Both the position numbers and the translations under genes were made by a program. A stretch of 64,000 bases of DNA. It comes from DATBJG01 sp963790545. Lineage in GTDB: Bacteria; Acidobacteriota; Vicinamibacteria; Vicinamibacterales; JAMQPK01. Positions 54,654-63,183 of the stretch are shown piece after piece. The stretch lies in assembly GCA_963790545.1 (NCBI GenBank), contig CAWBPA010000017.1, forward strand, positions 372,001 through 436,000, given 5' to 3'. The number at the start of each line of letters is the position of its first letter. Positions within the stretch are counted from its first letter, which is position 1. The notes below the pieces were generated by a model. That model was not told the origin of the DNA, searched no databases, and saw nothing but the letters and a program-made list of their open reading frames with translations.

Positions 54654-55641
54654 TTAGGGATTAGTCGTCGGTGGTCGGTTGCCCGTTTCAGGCGGAGACA
54701 GATGGCGCTCCAAATCCTCCAGCGCCGCCACCGCTTCGTCACGCGTGCACGCCATGAACTCAATCCAATCACCCGGCATGAGCTGACCGGCAAGGGGAAG
54801 ATCGGCAGAAATGACGACCGCGAGAATGGGATACCCTCCGGTGGTTGCGCGGTCAGCCATCAACAAAATAGGGCGATCCCGATGAGGGCACCTGGAGCGC
54901 CCCGGTAACGGTCGCCCCTGAGATCAGCTCGTCGTGAGCCGTTCGTGCCAAAACGGGCCCTTCCAGACGATAGCCCATCCGATCCGATTTCGGTGACAGA
55001 ACGTACCGCGACGACTGCAGCACTTCGAGGGTGCCGGGAGGAAAGAGATCAACGTGTGGGCCGGGTATCACGCGGACTTGTGCGCCACCGTCAGACACGC
55101 TGCGAGCCGATCCGCGAAACACCCGGTCGAGGACCAACGGAACCGATCCCACTTGCAGGCGATCGCCAGTTCGCAGGGCGCGACCCTCGAACCCTCCGAG
55201 ATGTGAGGCCGTGTGCGTTGCCAGGCTCCCCAGCACCGACGGCACGAGGACACCACCTGCGAAGGCCACATACGCGCGCGCCCCTCGCACCCGTGCCCCG
55301 AGTTTCAGAACGCTTCCTGTGGCCGCTCGTACCGTGCGATGCATGCCGACGGAGCCTCCACTCAGCTCGAGCTGAAACTCGCCGCCGGCAATGGCAAATT
55401 GAGTTTCGCCGTCGAAGGCCAGCTCGAGCCCACCCAACGTGACTTCCAACGTTGCAGCCGCAGCGGGGTTTCGCACCAGCCAATTCGCGAGTCGGTGTGA
55501 AGCCCAGTCCATCGGCCCGGATGTGGACACCCCCCGCGCCTGGTGGCCCCATCGACCGGCATCCTGCACCGTCGTCAGCCATCCCGGCTTCCGGATCTCA
55601 ACGTGGGGCACGACTCGGCTCCCCTGCGATCGCGCCAGCAT
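54654..55641 (-). pseudogene. pxpC: 5-oxoprolinase subunit C (biotin-dependent carboxylase-like), one frameshift
   Basis: The main frame (55641 to about 54873) has the PxpC/KipA start IRKPGWLTTVQDAGRWG, FAIAGGEFQLEL, and SDRMGYRLEGP. After VPSSGSP the frame breaks at 54871-54873, where one base less would give ILLMADRATTGGYP and run on to 54654. ATG at 55641 overlaps pxpB by 44 nt; GTG at 55611 is the alternative. With PxpB and PxpA it opens 5-oxoproline to glutamate using ATP. No pxpA is in the window. Confidence 0.85.
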
Positions 55642-56293
55642 AGTCTGCCCGACTGACGGGCACGAACCTTACAGTGTCACCGGCCTGGAAGAGCCACGGG
55701 GCTGGTCGTGTCGGATCGAACGGTTTGATCCACGTCCGCCCAATGATTCGCCATCCGCCCGGCGCCTCCTGCGGATAGATTCCGGTTTGCAGTCCGGCAA
55801 TTGCCACCGACCCCGCGGGCACCTTCAGCCTGGGCACGTCGAGGCGTCCCATTCGAATCCGCGCGGGCACGCTGCCGAGGTAAGCAAACCCTGGCAGGAA
55901 GCCCATCATGTACACGCGGTACGTTGGTGTCGTGTGAAGTCGCACGACCTCATCTTCTGGGCATTCGCCAAACTGCGCGACATCCCCGAGGTCCGGTCCG
56001 AATTCATCGCCATAGCACACGGGAATCTCGTGCTCCACACCACCCGCCCGTTCTCCTTCGCGAGCAGAGGTCGCCAATCGTCCGAGCAGGCTGACGAGCA
56101 TCGTGCGATCAACGTCCAACGGATCGACGTGCACCGCAACAGTGTGATACGTGGGAACCACGTCGCGCACGCCGGCCATCCTCATCCGCAGCAGGCGATC
56201 GGCAATGGCCACGCACGCGTCATTGATTGCCGGATCCACCCGTGATTCGAGCTCGAGAATCAGGCAGGCGTCCCCAGCGTCAACGATTCTCAT
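55598..56293 (-). CDS. pxpB: 5-oxoprolinase subunit B (KipI family)
   Basis: The 231-residue protein has KipI/PxpB features: HTVAVHVDP, EIPVCYGDEFGPDL, YMMGFLPGFAYLG, and the C-terminal cyclophilin-like domain with PAGSVAIAGLQTGIYPQEAPGGWRIIG. It works with PxpC, encoded next on the same strand. Removing 5-oxoproline, a by-product of spontaneous glutamine cyclisation, is the known role. The pair sits inside a cell-wall gene group without an evident link. Confidence 0.92.
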   Translation of the reverse strand: MRIVDAGDACLILELESRVDPAINDACVAIADRLLRMRMAGVRDVVPTYHTVAVHVDPLDVDRTMLVSLLGRLATSAREGERAGGVEHEIPVCYGDEFGPDLGDVAQFGECPEDEVVRLHTTPTYRVYMMGFLPGFAYLGSVPARIRMGRLDVPRLKVPAGSVAIAGLQTGIYPQEAPGGWRIIGRTWIKPFDPTRPAPWLFQAGDTVRFVPVSRADYAGAIAGEPSRAPR

Positions 56294-56324
56294 GAGCGCG
56301 TAGCAGCCGCCGGCCCTTCTGACC

Positions 56325-56585
56325 TCACGGGTCGCGGATGAACGCGGATCAAGGCGGATGGGCGACCGGCAGCCCGGCGGAGCCGGGCTCGTGGAAGGTG
56401 AACAATCGGGGATAAGAACGCCGATATGCTTCGGTGGGGCGTTCTTATCCCCGATTGTTCACCTTCCACGCGCGCCTGCGGCGCGGCCGATCGCCTATGG
56501 GGCCGGCGAGAAACGGCATGCGTCGCGCCTTTACAACGTTGCGGTAACGGATCCGTTGAAATCCGCGGCGATCCGCGTCCCGTGA
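56325..56585. mobile_element. palindromic four-way-junction repeat element, copy B
   Basis: Terminal inverted repeats of 15 bp (56325-56339 and 56571-56585, one mismatch) bound the element. The core has an outer stem 56362-56370/56486-56494 (one mismatch), H1 AGCCCGGC/GCCGGGCT (56371-56389) and a perfect 32-bp H2 (56391-56422 with 56438-56469, 15-nt loop). H3 is CGCGCC/GGCGCG (56471-56485). The layout equals copy A at 20320-20580. It lies in the 339-nt gap between pxpB and mpl, which has no convincing gene. Confidence 0.75.
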
Positions 56586-56632
56586 TCAGTGAGCGGCAAC
56601 ATCTCAATGACGGACTCCGACTTCTGAATGAT

Positions 56633-58042
56633 CTACTCTCCACGAGCACGAAGGGCCTCCATCAAGAGACCGTGAATCCCGCCGAATCCCCCGTTCGACA
56701 TCAGCACGACCATGTCGTCCGCTCGACATTCCTGGTTCAGCAGCTCGACAATCGCGGGAACGTCCTGGATTGAACGCGCGTGCTGACCGGCACGCGTCAG
56801 ATCCGCTACCAACTCCTCCACCGACAGTCGTTCTTCAGCAGGCAGGGTGCTGCGGAACACCGCGGCCAGCACGACCTCGTCTGCGTTGCCAAAGGCTCTT
56901 GCAAAGTCGGCCTGAAACACGCGACGGCAGGAGGACGCGGATCTTGGTTCGAACACAGCCCAGATCCGCCGTTCTGGATTGGCCCGCCGAAGTCCTGCGA
57001 GGGTCTCGGCAATGGCGGTCGGATGGTGAGCGAAATCGTCGATGACGGTCACCCCGCGGGCCGTCCCCACGACTTCCAGCCGTCGTTTCACGCCCCGGAA
57101 TGTCCGGAATCCCTCCGCCAGTTTGGCGTCACTGATGCCGACGGCATGGCCGACTGCAAGAGCGGCCAGCGCGTTTCGCACGTTGTGTTCGCCGAGCAGC
57201 GGGACGACAAACTGCCCGAACGGAGCGCCCTGGCGGCGAACAGAGAAAGCGGTGCCCACCCCTGACGGCTGCAGCGTATGGGCTTGCCAATCCGCCGACT
57301 CGCTCAAGCCAAACGTCTCGACCGGACTCTTGGCCAGTGTCTTCAGCGCCGCGGCGTCGGGACTGTCGGCGCCGAGCAGCAGTCGTCCCCGACGAGGCAC
57401 GAGCGCCACCAGCCGACGGAACGCAAGCCGTACCGCCTCGAGATCGGGGTAGATATCGGCGTGGTCGAACTCGACGTTGTTGATGACGGCGATATCAGGA
57501 AGATACTTGAGGAACTTCGCGGTCTTGTCGAAAAAGGCGCTGTCGTACTCGTCACCTTCAATCACGAATTCCCGGCCCCCGCCGAACCGGTAACTGGATC
57601 CGTGTGGGCCAAAATTCAGGGCAATGCCGCCGATGAGCGCGCCGGGATCGAGTCCGGCATGGGTCAACAGCCAGGCAGTCAGCGCGGTGGTCGTCGTCTT
57701 GCCGTGCGTGCCGGCAATCACAATCGAGCGCGCGCCCCACAAGAAGAATTCGCGCACCGCCTCGGGCAGTGAGCAATAGCGGATCTTGCGATCCAGAACT
57801 TCCTCGAGCTCGGGATTTCCACGTGAGATCGCATTTCCGACCACCACGAGATCAAGGTCGCCGGTGATGTGTTCTGGGCGGAACCCATTCAACGTTTGAA
57901 TACCTTCCGCCGCAAGGAAATCGCTCATCGGGGGATACACGTCGCGGTCGGAGCCGCGGACATCGAATCCCTTGTGTTTCATGAGCGCGGCGAGCGTGGC
58001 CATCGCGGTGCCGCACACACCAATGAAATGCACGCGCGTCAT
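56633..58042 (-). CDS. mpl: UDP-MurNAc:L-Ala-gamma-D-Glu-meso-DAP ligase
   Basis: The 469-residue protein has the Mur ligase fold with VHFIGVCGTAMATLA, the wording that marks Mpl rather than MurC. It has the P-loop IAGTHGKTTTT and the IDDFAHHPTAI segment. It joins recovered tripeptide to UDP-MurNAc, so it is a murein recycling enzyme. It overlaps ldcA by 4 nt, which makes the tripeptide that Mpl uses. No murC is seen in this window. Confidence 0.93.
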   Translation of the reverse strand: MTRVHFIGVCGTAMATLAALMKHKGFDVRGSDRDVYPPMSDFLAAEGIQTLNGFRPEHITGDLDLVVVGNAISRGNPELEEVLDRKIRYCSLPEAVREFFLWGARSIVIAGTHGKTTTTALTAWLLTHAGLDPGALIGGIALNFGPHGSSYRFGGGREFVIEGDEYDSAFFDKTAKFLKYLPDIAVINNVEFDHADIYPDLEAVRLAFRRLVALVPRRGRLLLGADSPDAAALKTLAKSPVETFGLSESADWQAHTLQPSGVGTAFSVRRQGAPFGQFVVPLLGEHNVRNALAALAVGHAVGISDAKLAEGFRTFRGVKRRLEVVGTARGVTVIDDFAHHPTAIAETLAGLRRANPERRIWAVFEPRSASSCRRVFQADFARAFGNADEVVLAAVFRSTLPAEERLSVEELVADLTRAGQHARSIQDVPAIVELLNQECRADDMVVLMSNGGFGGIHGLLMEALRARGE

Positions 58043-58962
58043 TCGACGGCCGCCTCCTCCACAATGACGCGAGGTTGTGCGTGAGCGGCAACGCGCACGC
58101 GCACGCCCAGCGGCAACGTCACCAGCGGGTGTGTGGTGTGGCCTGAGGGAAAGCCGACTACCACGGGTCCCGGAAAATCCCGAAGCAGATCGGCCATTGT
58201 CGCTCGACCGGTCGGACTCCCGCCGGGCTCGTCACAATTCAGCAGCTCCCCGATGACGACCCCTACGGCGTGATCGAGCGCGCCACTGAGCCGGAGCTGC
58301 GTCATCATGCGGTCGAGCCGATACGGCCGTTCACCGACATCTTCAAGGAACAGCACGTATGGCCCGGAAGGACGAAACGCATATGGGGTACCGAGCGACG
58401 CCACGAGCTGAGTCAACGTCCCGCCGTACAGCGGCGCCTCAGCATCGCCAGCTTTGAGAATCTCGAGCCCCGGCGCCGTCAGCTCGCCCGCCGGTTCCGG
58501 CCTGGTCAGGCAGTTCAAAAAGGACTGCCGATCATAACCCTGCTCCCCTCGGCTCAACCGCCGATCGAGCATCGGGCCATGAAAGCAGACCAGACCGCAG
58601 TTGATGGTCAGATGGGTCAGAATGGTCGTCAGATCGCTGTAGCCAACGAACACCTTTGGCGTTTCGGCGATCTCTTCCACCGAGAGCCAGGGCAAAGCCT
58701 GAATGCTGCCGTAGCCGCCGCGTACCGCTACGACTCCGGCGACGGATGGATTTTGCCACGCGCGGCGCAAGGCCTCGCGCCGGAGTGCGGCGGGGCCGGC
58801 CACATAGGCGTCTCGCGCGAACACCGATTCGTCGTAGAACGGTTGGAATCCGAGCCGTTCGAGCTCCGCAATCCCGTTGTCGAATTCGTCGCGATCAAAC
58901 GGACTGGCAGGAGCCACTACCGCGATGCGATCACCTGGCCGAAGCGCCGGCGGCTTCAGCAT
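58039..58962 (-). CDS. ldcA: murein LD-carboxypeptidase (S66 family)
   Basis: The 307-residue protein has the S66 motifs: RGGYGSIQALPWL, the nucleophile S109 in VGYSDLT, the Glu in LFLEDVGERPYRLDRMM, and the His in FPSGHTTHP. It cuts the terminal D-Ala from tetrapeptides in the cytosol during murein recycling. It overlaps mpl downstream and lies 3 nt after nagZ, so nagZ-ldcA-mpl is one recycling operon. Confidence 0.93.
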   Translation of the reverse strand: MLKPPALRPGDRIAVVAPASPFDRDEFDNGIAELERLGFQPFYDESVFARDAYVAGPAALRREALRRAWQNPSVAGVVAVRGGYGSIQALPWLSVEEIAETPKVFVGYSDLTTILTHLTINCGLVCFHGPMLDRRLSRGEQGYDRQSFLNCLTRPEPAGELTAPGLEILKAGDAEAPLYGGTLTQLVASLGTPYAFRPSGPYVLFLEDVGERPYRLDRMMTQLRLSGALDHAVGVVIGELLNCDEPGGSPTGRATMADLLRDFPGPVVVGFPSGHTTHPLVTLPLGVRVRVAAHAQPRVIVEEAAVE

Positions 58963-58965
58963 CGG

Positions 58966-60087
58966 TCACACATACTGCGCCATTTCCTCAGCGATGGCTC
59001 GATGTTCGCCGCATCCGAGCACCTGACGGAGCGACGCGGCGGATGGGGGCTTCCAGGCAGGTGACAATGGCGACAGCACGATGGGTCGCCCGACCAGCAC
59101 GCCTTCTTTCACCCGGCGATGGCGGGCCATCGCATCTTCGATGCGCGTAAGCGGCAAGTGCTCTGACTCCACCGCGCGAATGAGATCTTCGAGCATCGTT
59201 GCATGGGCCGTGAGGTTGCCACTGCACAGGAGCACGGCGTCACACCCCGCCGCCAGCGCGCCGATCGCGGCCTCCGACGGATTGTACCGATCGGCAATGG
59301 CTCGCATCTCGAGGTCATCGCTGATGATGAGGCCCTGGAATCGAAGTTCCTCGCGCAGGAGGCCCTGGACGATCGTTCTCGAGAGCGTCGCTGGCTGCTT
59401 CTCGTCCAATGCCGGCACGAGCACGTGCGCCGTCATGATCGAGCTGACGTGGGCATCGATCGCCGCTCGAAACGGAACGAACTCGACCGCCCGCAAACGG
59501 TCTGGTGGATGTTCGACGAGGGGCAACTCGAGGTGCGAATCCGTGCTCGTATCCCCATGGCCCGGGAAATGCTTCCCGCACGCGGCAATTCCCTCGCTTT
59601 GCAGCTCCCTCACGATGACTGCGCCCAGGCGGGCGACCTGATCGGCGGTTTCGGAAAGCGCGCGATCGCCGATGACCGGGTTGCTCGGGTTCGTATGAAT
59701 ATCGAGGACGGGAGCGTAATCGAGCGAAATGCCAACCGCGCGCAACTCACGCGCCATCGCCTGCGCAAACCGAACAGCCAGCCGCTCGTCATTGGCGCGC
59801 CCAAGGACGGCCATTGGCGGCCACTCCGTAAACGGTGCACGCAATCGCGCGACGCGACCACCCTCCTGATCGACGGCCACCCAAGCCGGCCATTGCAATC
59901 CAAGATGCCTCGCTTCGTACGACAGCTCGGCAACCTGCTCGGGCGACGCAATGTTGCGGGCGAAGAGCGTAGTCCCTCCCAGATCGAACTCGCGCGCGAG
60001 CGATCTCAGCTCTGGTGGAATGCTCTGCCCATCGAAGCTTCCGATGAGCAGTTGTCCGATGTGTCGGCGAACGTCACGGACTGACAT
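58966..60087 (-). CDS. nagZ: beta-N-acetylhexosaminidase (GH3)
   Basis: The ATG at 60087 gives 373 residues with the GH3 barrel. KHFPGHGDTSTDSHLELP (general-acid His loop) and the nucleophile Asp in ISDDLEMRAI are clear. It removes GlcNAc from anhydro-muropeptides. It is the first gene of the recycling operon. Its start is only 23 nt from the divergent GHMP kinase start, and the shared gap contains a symmetric -10. Confidence 0.92.
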   Translation of the reverse strand: MSVRDVRRHIGQLLIGSFDGQSIPPELRSLAREFDLGGTTLFARNIASPEQVAELSYEARHLGLQWPAWVAVDQEGGRVARLRAPFTEWPPMAVLGRANDERLAVRFAQAMARELRAVGISLDYAPVLDIHTNPSNPVIGDRALSETADQVARLGAVIVRELQSEGIAACGKHFPGHGDTSTDSHLELPLVEHPPDRLRAVEFVPFRAAIDAHVSSIMTAHVLVPALDEKQPATLSRTIVQGLLREELRFQGLIISDDLEMRAIADRYNPSEAAIGALAAGCDAVLLCSGNLTAHATMLEDLIRAVESEHLPLTRIEDAMARHRRVKEGVLVGRPIVLSPLSPAWKPPSAASLRQVLGCGEHRAIAEEMAQYV

Positions 60088-60096
60088 GCGGCACCC

Positions 60097-60104
60097 ATTA
60101 TAAT
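60097..60104. promoter_or_regulatory. symmetric -10 (ATTATAAT) shared by divergent nagZ and GHMP kinase
   Basis: ATTATAAT equals its own reverse complement, so TATAAT reads on both strands (plus 60099-60104; minus 60102-60097). It ends 6 nt before the plus ATG at 60111 and 9 nt before the minus ATG at 60087. Predicted start points fall on or within about 3 nt of both start codons. No good -35 is seen on either side. Confidence 0.6.
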
Positions 60105-60110
60105 GCCCCG

Positions 60111-61100
60111 ATGCGTCTCGATTGCTCCGCTCCCACCCGCATCGATCTCGCGGGCGGTACCATCGATATCTGGCCGCTTTACCTGTTCCACAAAAATGCA
60201 CAAACGATCAACGCGGCAATCAGCCTGCGGGCTCATGTCACTGTCGAAGAGTTTCCGGGCGACCGCATCCGCATCCATTCGATTGACACGGCCCGTTCGA
60301 TAGAGGTCGACCACTGGTCGGAGCTCGCCGCTCGTGATGAGTTGAAGCTGCTGACACGCATTCTGTCTTTCTTCCGTCCCCGCGGCCTCAGCCTCACCAC
60401 GCGAGGAGAATCCCCGGCCGGAGCCGGAATTGCCGGGTCTTCGGCGCTGAATGTGGCCGTCTGCGCGGCCATGGCGCGATGGACCGGCGCCGAGTACACC
60501 GGCGAAGAGCTCCTGCACATTGCGATGAATGTGGAAGCGCAAGCCATCGATGTGCCGACCGGACTGCAGGATTACCGGCCAGCGTATTACGGAGGGATCG
60601 CGGCTGTGGAGCTCAGGCCAGACGGCCCTTGCCGAGTGGCCCTCAACGTCGATCCCCTCGAGCTGGAACGGCGTATCGTGCTCGCGTATACCGGCGAGCC
60701 CCGCAATTCCGGGACGAACAATTGGGAGATCTACAAGCGCCATATCGATGGAGACCGCCACATCTTCGATTGCTTCGAACGCATCCGCGACACCGCCGCG
60801 GCCATGCGCGAGGCCCTTCTCCGCGGCGACTGGACCAACGTGGGTCGCCAGATCGCGGCCGAGTGGGAAAATCGCAAGCGGTTGGCACCCGGCGTGACGA
60901 CACCCGCCATCGAGGATTTGATGGCCCGCGCCCGCACCGCCGGAGCGACCGCCGCCAAAGTCTGTGGCGCTGGCGGCGGCGGCTGCCTGTTCTGCTTCGC
61001 TGAACCCGCGCACACTACGGCCGTCCGCGAGGCCCTGGCCTCCGGTGGAGCCCGCCTGCTCGACTATCGGATCGAGACCGAGGGACTCACGTTTGGATAA
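60111..61100 (+). CDS. GHMP-family sugar kinase
   Basis: The 329-residue protein has the GHMP fold: motif 1 APTRIDLAGGTIDIWP, motif 2 SPAGAGIAGSSALNVAVCAAM for ATP phosphate, and motif 3 KVCGAGGGGCLFCF. It resembles heptose or fucose kinases and galactokinase-like proteins more than mevalonate kinases. The substrate is unknown. Divergence from nagZ suggests a cell-wall sugar, but that is only context. It has no Shine-Dalgarno and is probably leaderless. Its stop is overlapped by the polX start. Confidence 0.85.
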   Translation: MRLDCSAPTRIDLAGGTIDIWPLYLFHKNAQTINAAISLRAHVTVEEFPGDRIRIHSIDTARSIEVDHWSELAARDELKLLTRILSFFRPRGLSLTTRGESPAGAGIAGSSALNVAVCAAMARWTGAEYTGEELLHIAMNVEAQAIDVPTGLQDYRPAYYGGIAAVELRPDGPCRVALNVDPLELERRIVLAYTGEPRNSGTNNWEIYKRHIDGDRHIFDCFERIRDTAAAMREALLRGDWTNVGRQIAAEWENRKRLAPGVTTPAIEDLMARARTAGATAAKVCGAGGGGCLFCFAEPAHTTAVREALASGGARLLDYRIETEGLTFG

Positions 61101-62814
61101 CCAGGCGATCGCCCGCGTTTTTGGCGAGATTGCCGACCTGCTCGAGATCAAAGGCGAGAACCCCTTCAAAATTCGCGCATACCGGAACGCCGCCGACGTC
61201 ATTGCGACGTGCGCAGAAGCCGTAGCGCTCATGTCAGACGTCCAAGTCCGTGCGCTATCTGGTGTCGGGAAGGACCTCGCCCTCAAAATTCAGGAAATCG
61301 TCACCACCGGCCGGTCGACGTTCCATCAAGAGCTGCTCGCTGAATTTCCGTCGACCATGCTCGACCTCCTGACACTGCAAGGTGTCGGACCCAAGACCGT
61401 GGCACTCCTGTACTCATCGTTGAACATCAGCAGTCTCGAGGCGCTCGAAGCGGCCGCAAAGGCTGGACGCATACGTGAACTCAAGGGCATGGGATCAAAG
61501 AAAGAACAGTTGATCCTGCGAGCCCTCAACGAACGGCGCGCCCATGCCGGCCGGCGATTACTGGCCGAAGTGGCAAACACGGCCGTCACCGTCATCGAAC
61601 ATCTTCGGGAGCGCGCGCCCACGGCCCAGTTCGAACCAGTTGGCAGTCTGCGTCGCGGCCAGGACACCTGTGGCGACCTCGACATCCTGGCTATCGGGGC
61701 GGAGGTCAGCATCATGGACGCGTTCACGACTCAACCGCTGGCCGAGCGGATCATCGGGAAAGGCGAGACCAAATCGAGCGTCCTGCTTCAGGGAGGCCTT
61801 CAGGCGGACCTTCGCCTGGTGTCGCCCGACAATCGCGGAGCAGCACTCCAGTACTTCACCGGTTCGAAAAGCCACAACATCGTCTTGAGAGATCGCGCTC
61901 TGCAGCGCGGCCTCAAACTGAACGAATACGGCCTGTATCGAACCTCCGACGACAGTCTCGTAGCCGGGGCACGTGAAGAGGATATTTACGAGGCTCTGGA
62001 TCTGGCCTGGGTGCCTCCGGAGTTGCGGGAGAACCGTGGCGAAATCGAAGCCGCCCAGTCCCGTTCGCTTCCCGCACTCGTCGAGCTCCGCGACATCCGT
62101 GGCGATGTGCATTCGCACACTACCGAAACGGACGGCCGCGACACGATCGAAGCCATGATCCGCGCAGCTCGAGATACGGGCCTCGAGTACATGGCGGTGA
62201 CCGACCACAGTCAGTCGCTCGCGATGGCCAACGGACTGGATGAACGGCGCACCCTCGCCCATGCGGCCCGTATTCGCGAGGTTGCAAGCCGCATCGATGG
62301 CATCACGGTCTTTGCCGGCATCGAGTGTGACATCCGGCCGGACGGTACACTGGACCTGGCTGAGGATTGTCTCGCATCGCTCGATCTGGTCATCGCGTCG
62401 GTACATTCAGCGCTCAATCAAGACGACGTTCAGATGACCGAACGGATGCTGCGCGCGATCGAATCGCCGGTGGTCGACATCGTCGGGCATCCCACGGGTC
62501 GTCTTCTGCTGCGGCGCGAACCGTCGCGTGTCAGCGTGACCCGGCTCATCGATGCGGCCGCTCGATTCGGTGTGGCCCTCGAGATCAACAGTCTTCCGGA
62601 TCGCCTCGATCTCAGCGATGTTCACGCGCGTCTGGCGCGCGACCGAGGCGTCAAGCTGCTCATCTCGAGTGACTCGCACGCGTCCAGCGCGTTCGCACAT
62701 CTCCGCTGGGGCGTCCTAACGGCCCGCAGAGCCTGGTTGACGAAGACGGACGTGCTCAACACGCTCCCGGCGGCAGCGTTTCGAGCCTCGTTGCGACGGC
62801 ATAAACGCAGTTAG
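61093..62814 (+). CDS. polX: DNA polymerase/3'-5' exonuclease PolX
   Basis: TTG at 61093 is chosen: GAGGGA lies 6 nt upstream, and it overlaps the kinase stop by 8 nt. The resulting 573 residues are the normal PolX length. Domains are the 8-kDa/HhH part (about 1-165: ENPFKIRAYRNAA, LSGVGKDLALKI, LQGVGPKTVALLY), the palm with GSLRRGQDTCGDLDIL and DLRL carrying the catalytic Asp residues, and a C-terminal PHP domain (DVHSHTTETDG, VTDHSQ, SSDSHAS). It fills short gaps in base-excision repair. A frame extension to 60964 lies inside the kinase gene and is not conserved. Confidence 0.95.
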   Translation: MDNQAIARVFGEIADLLEIKGENPFKIRAYRNAADVIATCAEAVALMSDVQVRALSGVGKDLALKIQEIVTTGRSTFHQELLAEFPSTMLDLLTLQGVGPKTVALLYSSLNISSLEALEAAAKAGRIRELKGMGSKKEQLILRALNERRAHAGRRLLAEVANTAVTVIEHLRERAPTAQFEPVGSLRRGQDTCGDLDILAIGAEVSIMDAFTTQPLAERIIGKGETKSSVLLQGGLQADLRLVSPDNRGAALQYFTGSKSHNIVLRDRALQRGLKLNEYGLYRTSDDSLVAGAREEDIYEALDLAWVPPELRENRGEIEAAQSRSLPALVELRDIRGDVHSHTTETDGRDTIEAMIRAARDTGLEYMAVTDHSQSLAMANGLDERRTLAHAARIREVASRIDGITVFAGIECDIRPDGTLDLAEDCLASLDLVIASVHSALNQDDVQMTERMLRAIESPVVDIVGHPTGRLLLRREPSRVSVTRLIDAAARFGVALEINSLPDRLDLSDVHARLARDRGVKLLISSDSHASSAFAHLRWGVLTARRAWLTKTDVLNTLPAAAFRASLRRHKRS

Positions 62815-62874
62815 GCAGCGTTTAGGTAGCAATGAGTAAGGTAAGGCTGTGGCTAGAGGTTGTAAGCGCCGACA

Positions 62875-62955
62875 GAAGCGGATGACTGTTGATCGCAAGA
62901 TCCGGAGCGTAAGCGACGGCAGCGCGTGGGGGTGGGGCCCCACGCGAACTAATCA
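62875..62955 (+). promoter_or_regulatory. structured leader with GTGGGG-loop hairpin before a hypothetical gene
   Basis: GAAGCGGAT (62875-62883) is followed by a GCGTAAGC segment and the hairpin CGCGTGGGG/CCCCACGCG with loop GTGGGG (62923-62946). Then come 9 nt ending ACTAATCA and the ATG. It matches the accC leader in order, loop and the ACTAATNA end. No Shine-Dalgarno is present. Confidence 0.5.
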
Positions 62956-63183
62956 ATGGACAAGGTTGCGGAAATCAAACGGCTGTATCTCCAGGCCACA
63001 CGTTCGAGCATCAAGCGCGATCTCGGCCGCGCCGTCGAGCTGCTCAAGTCGATGAGCACTGACGAAGAGCGCGAACGGGCCGCCGTGTACATGGATGGAC
63101 TCTCACAAATGCGCTCCGAATGGGCGCTTCAAGCCGGTCGTCGTCGGAAAAACGGCGACCGACCTGGGAGGCAACGACCATGA
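62956..63183 (+). CDS. hypothetical small helical protein
   Basis: The 75-residue protein is mostly helix-forming and charged (VAEIKRLYLQATRSSIKRDLG, then STDEERERAAVYMDGLSQM) with a basic tail. It has no signal or membrane segment. Its stop overlaps the next start (ATGA), so the two are translated together. It may be a cytosolic partner of the downstream propeller protein. No family is recognised. The leader motif shared with accC lies directly upstream. Confidence 0.65.
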   Translation: MDKVAEIKRLYLQATRSSIKRDLGRAVELLKSMSTDEERERAAVYMDGLSQMRSEWALQAGRRRKNGDRPGRQRP

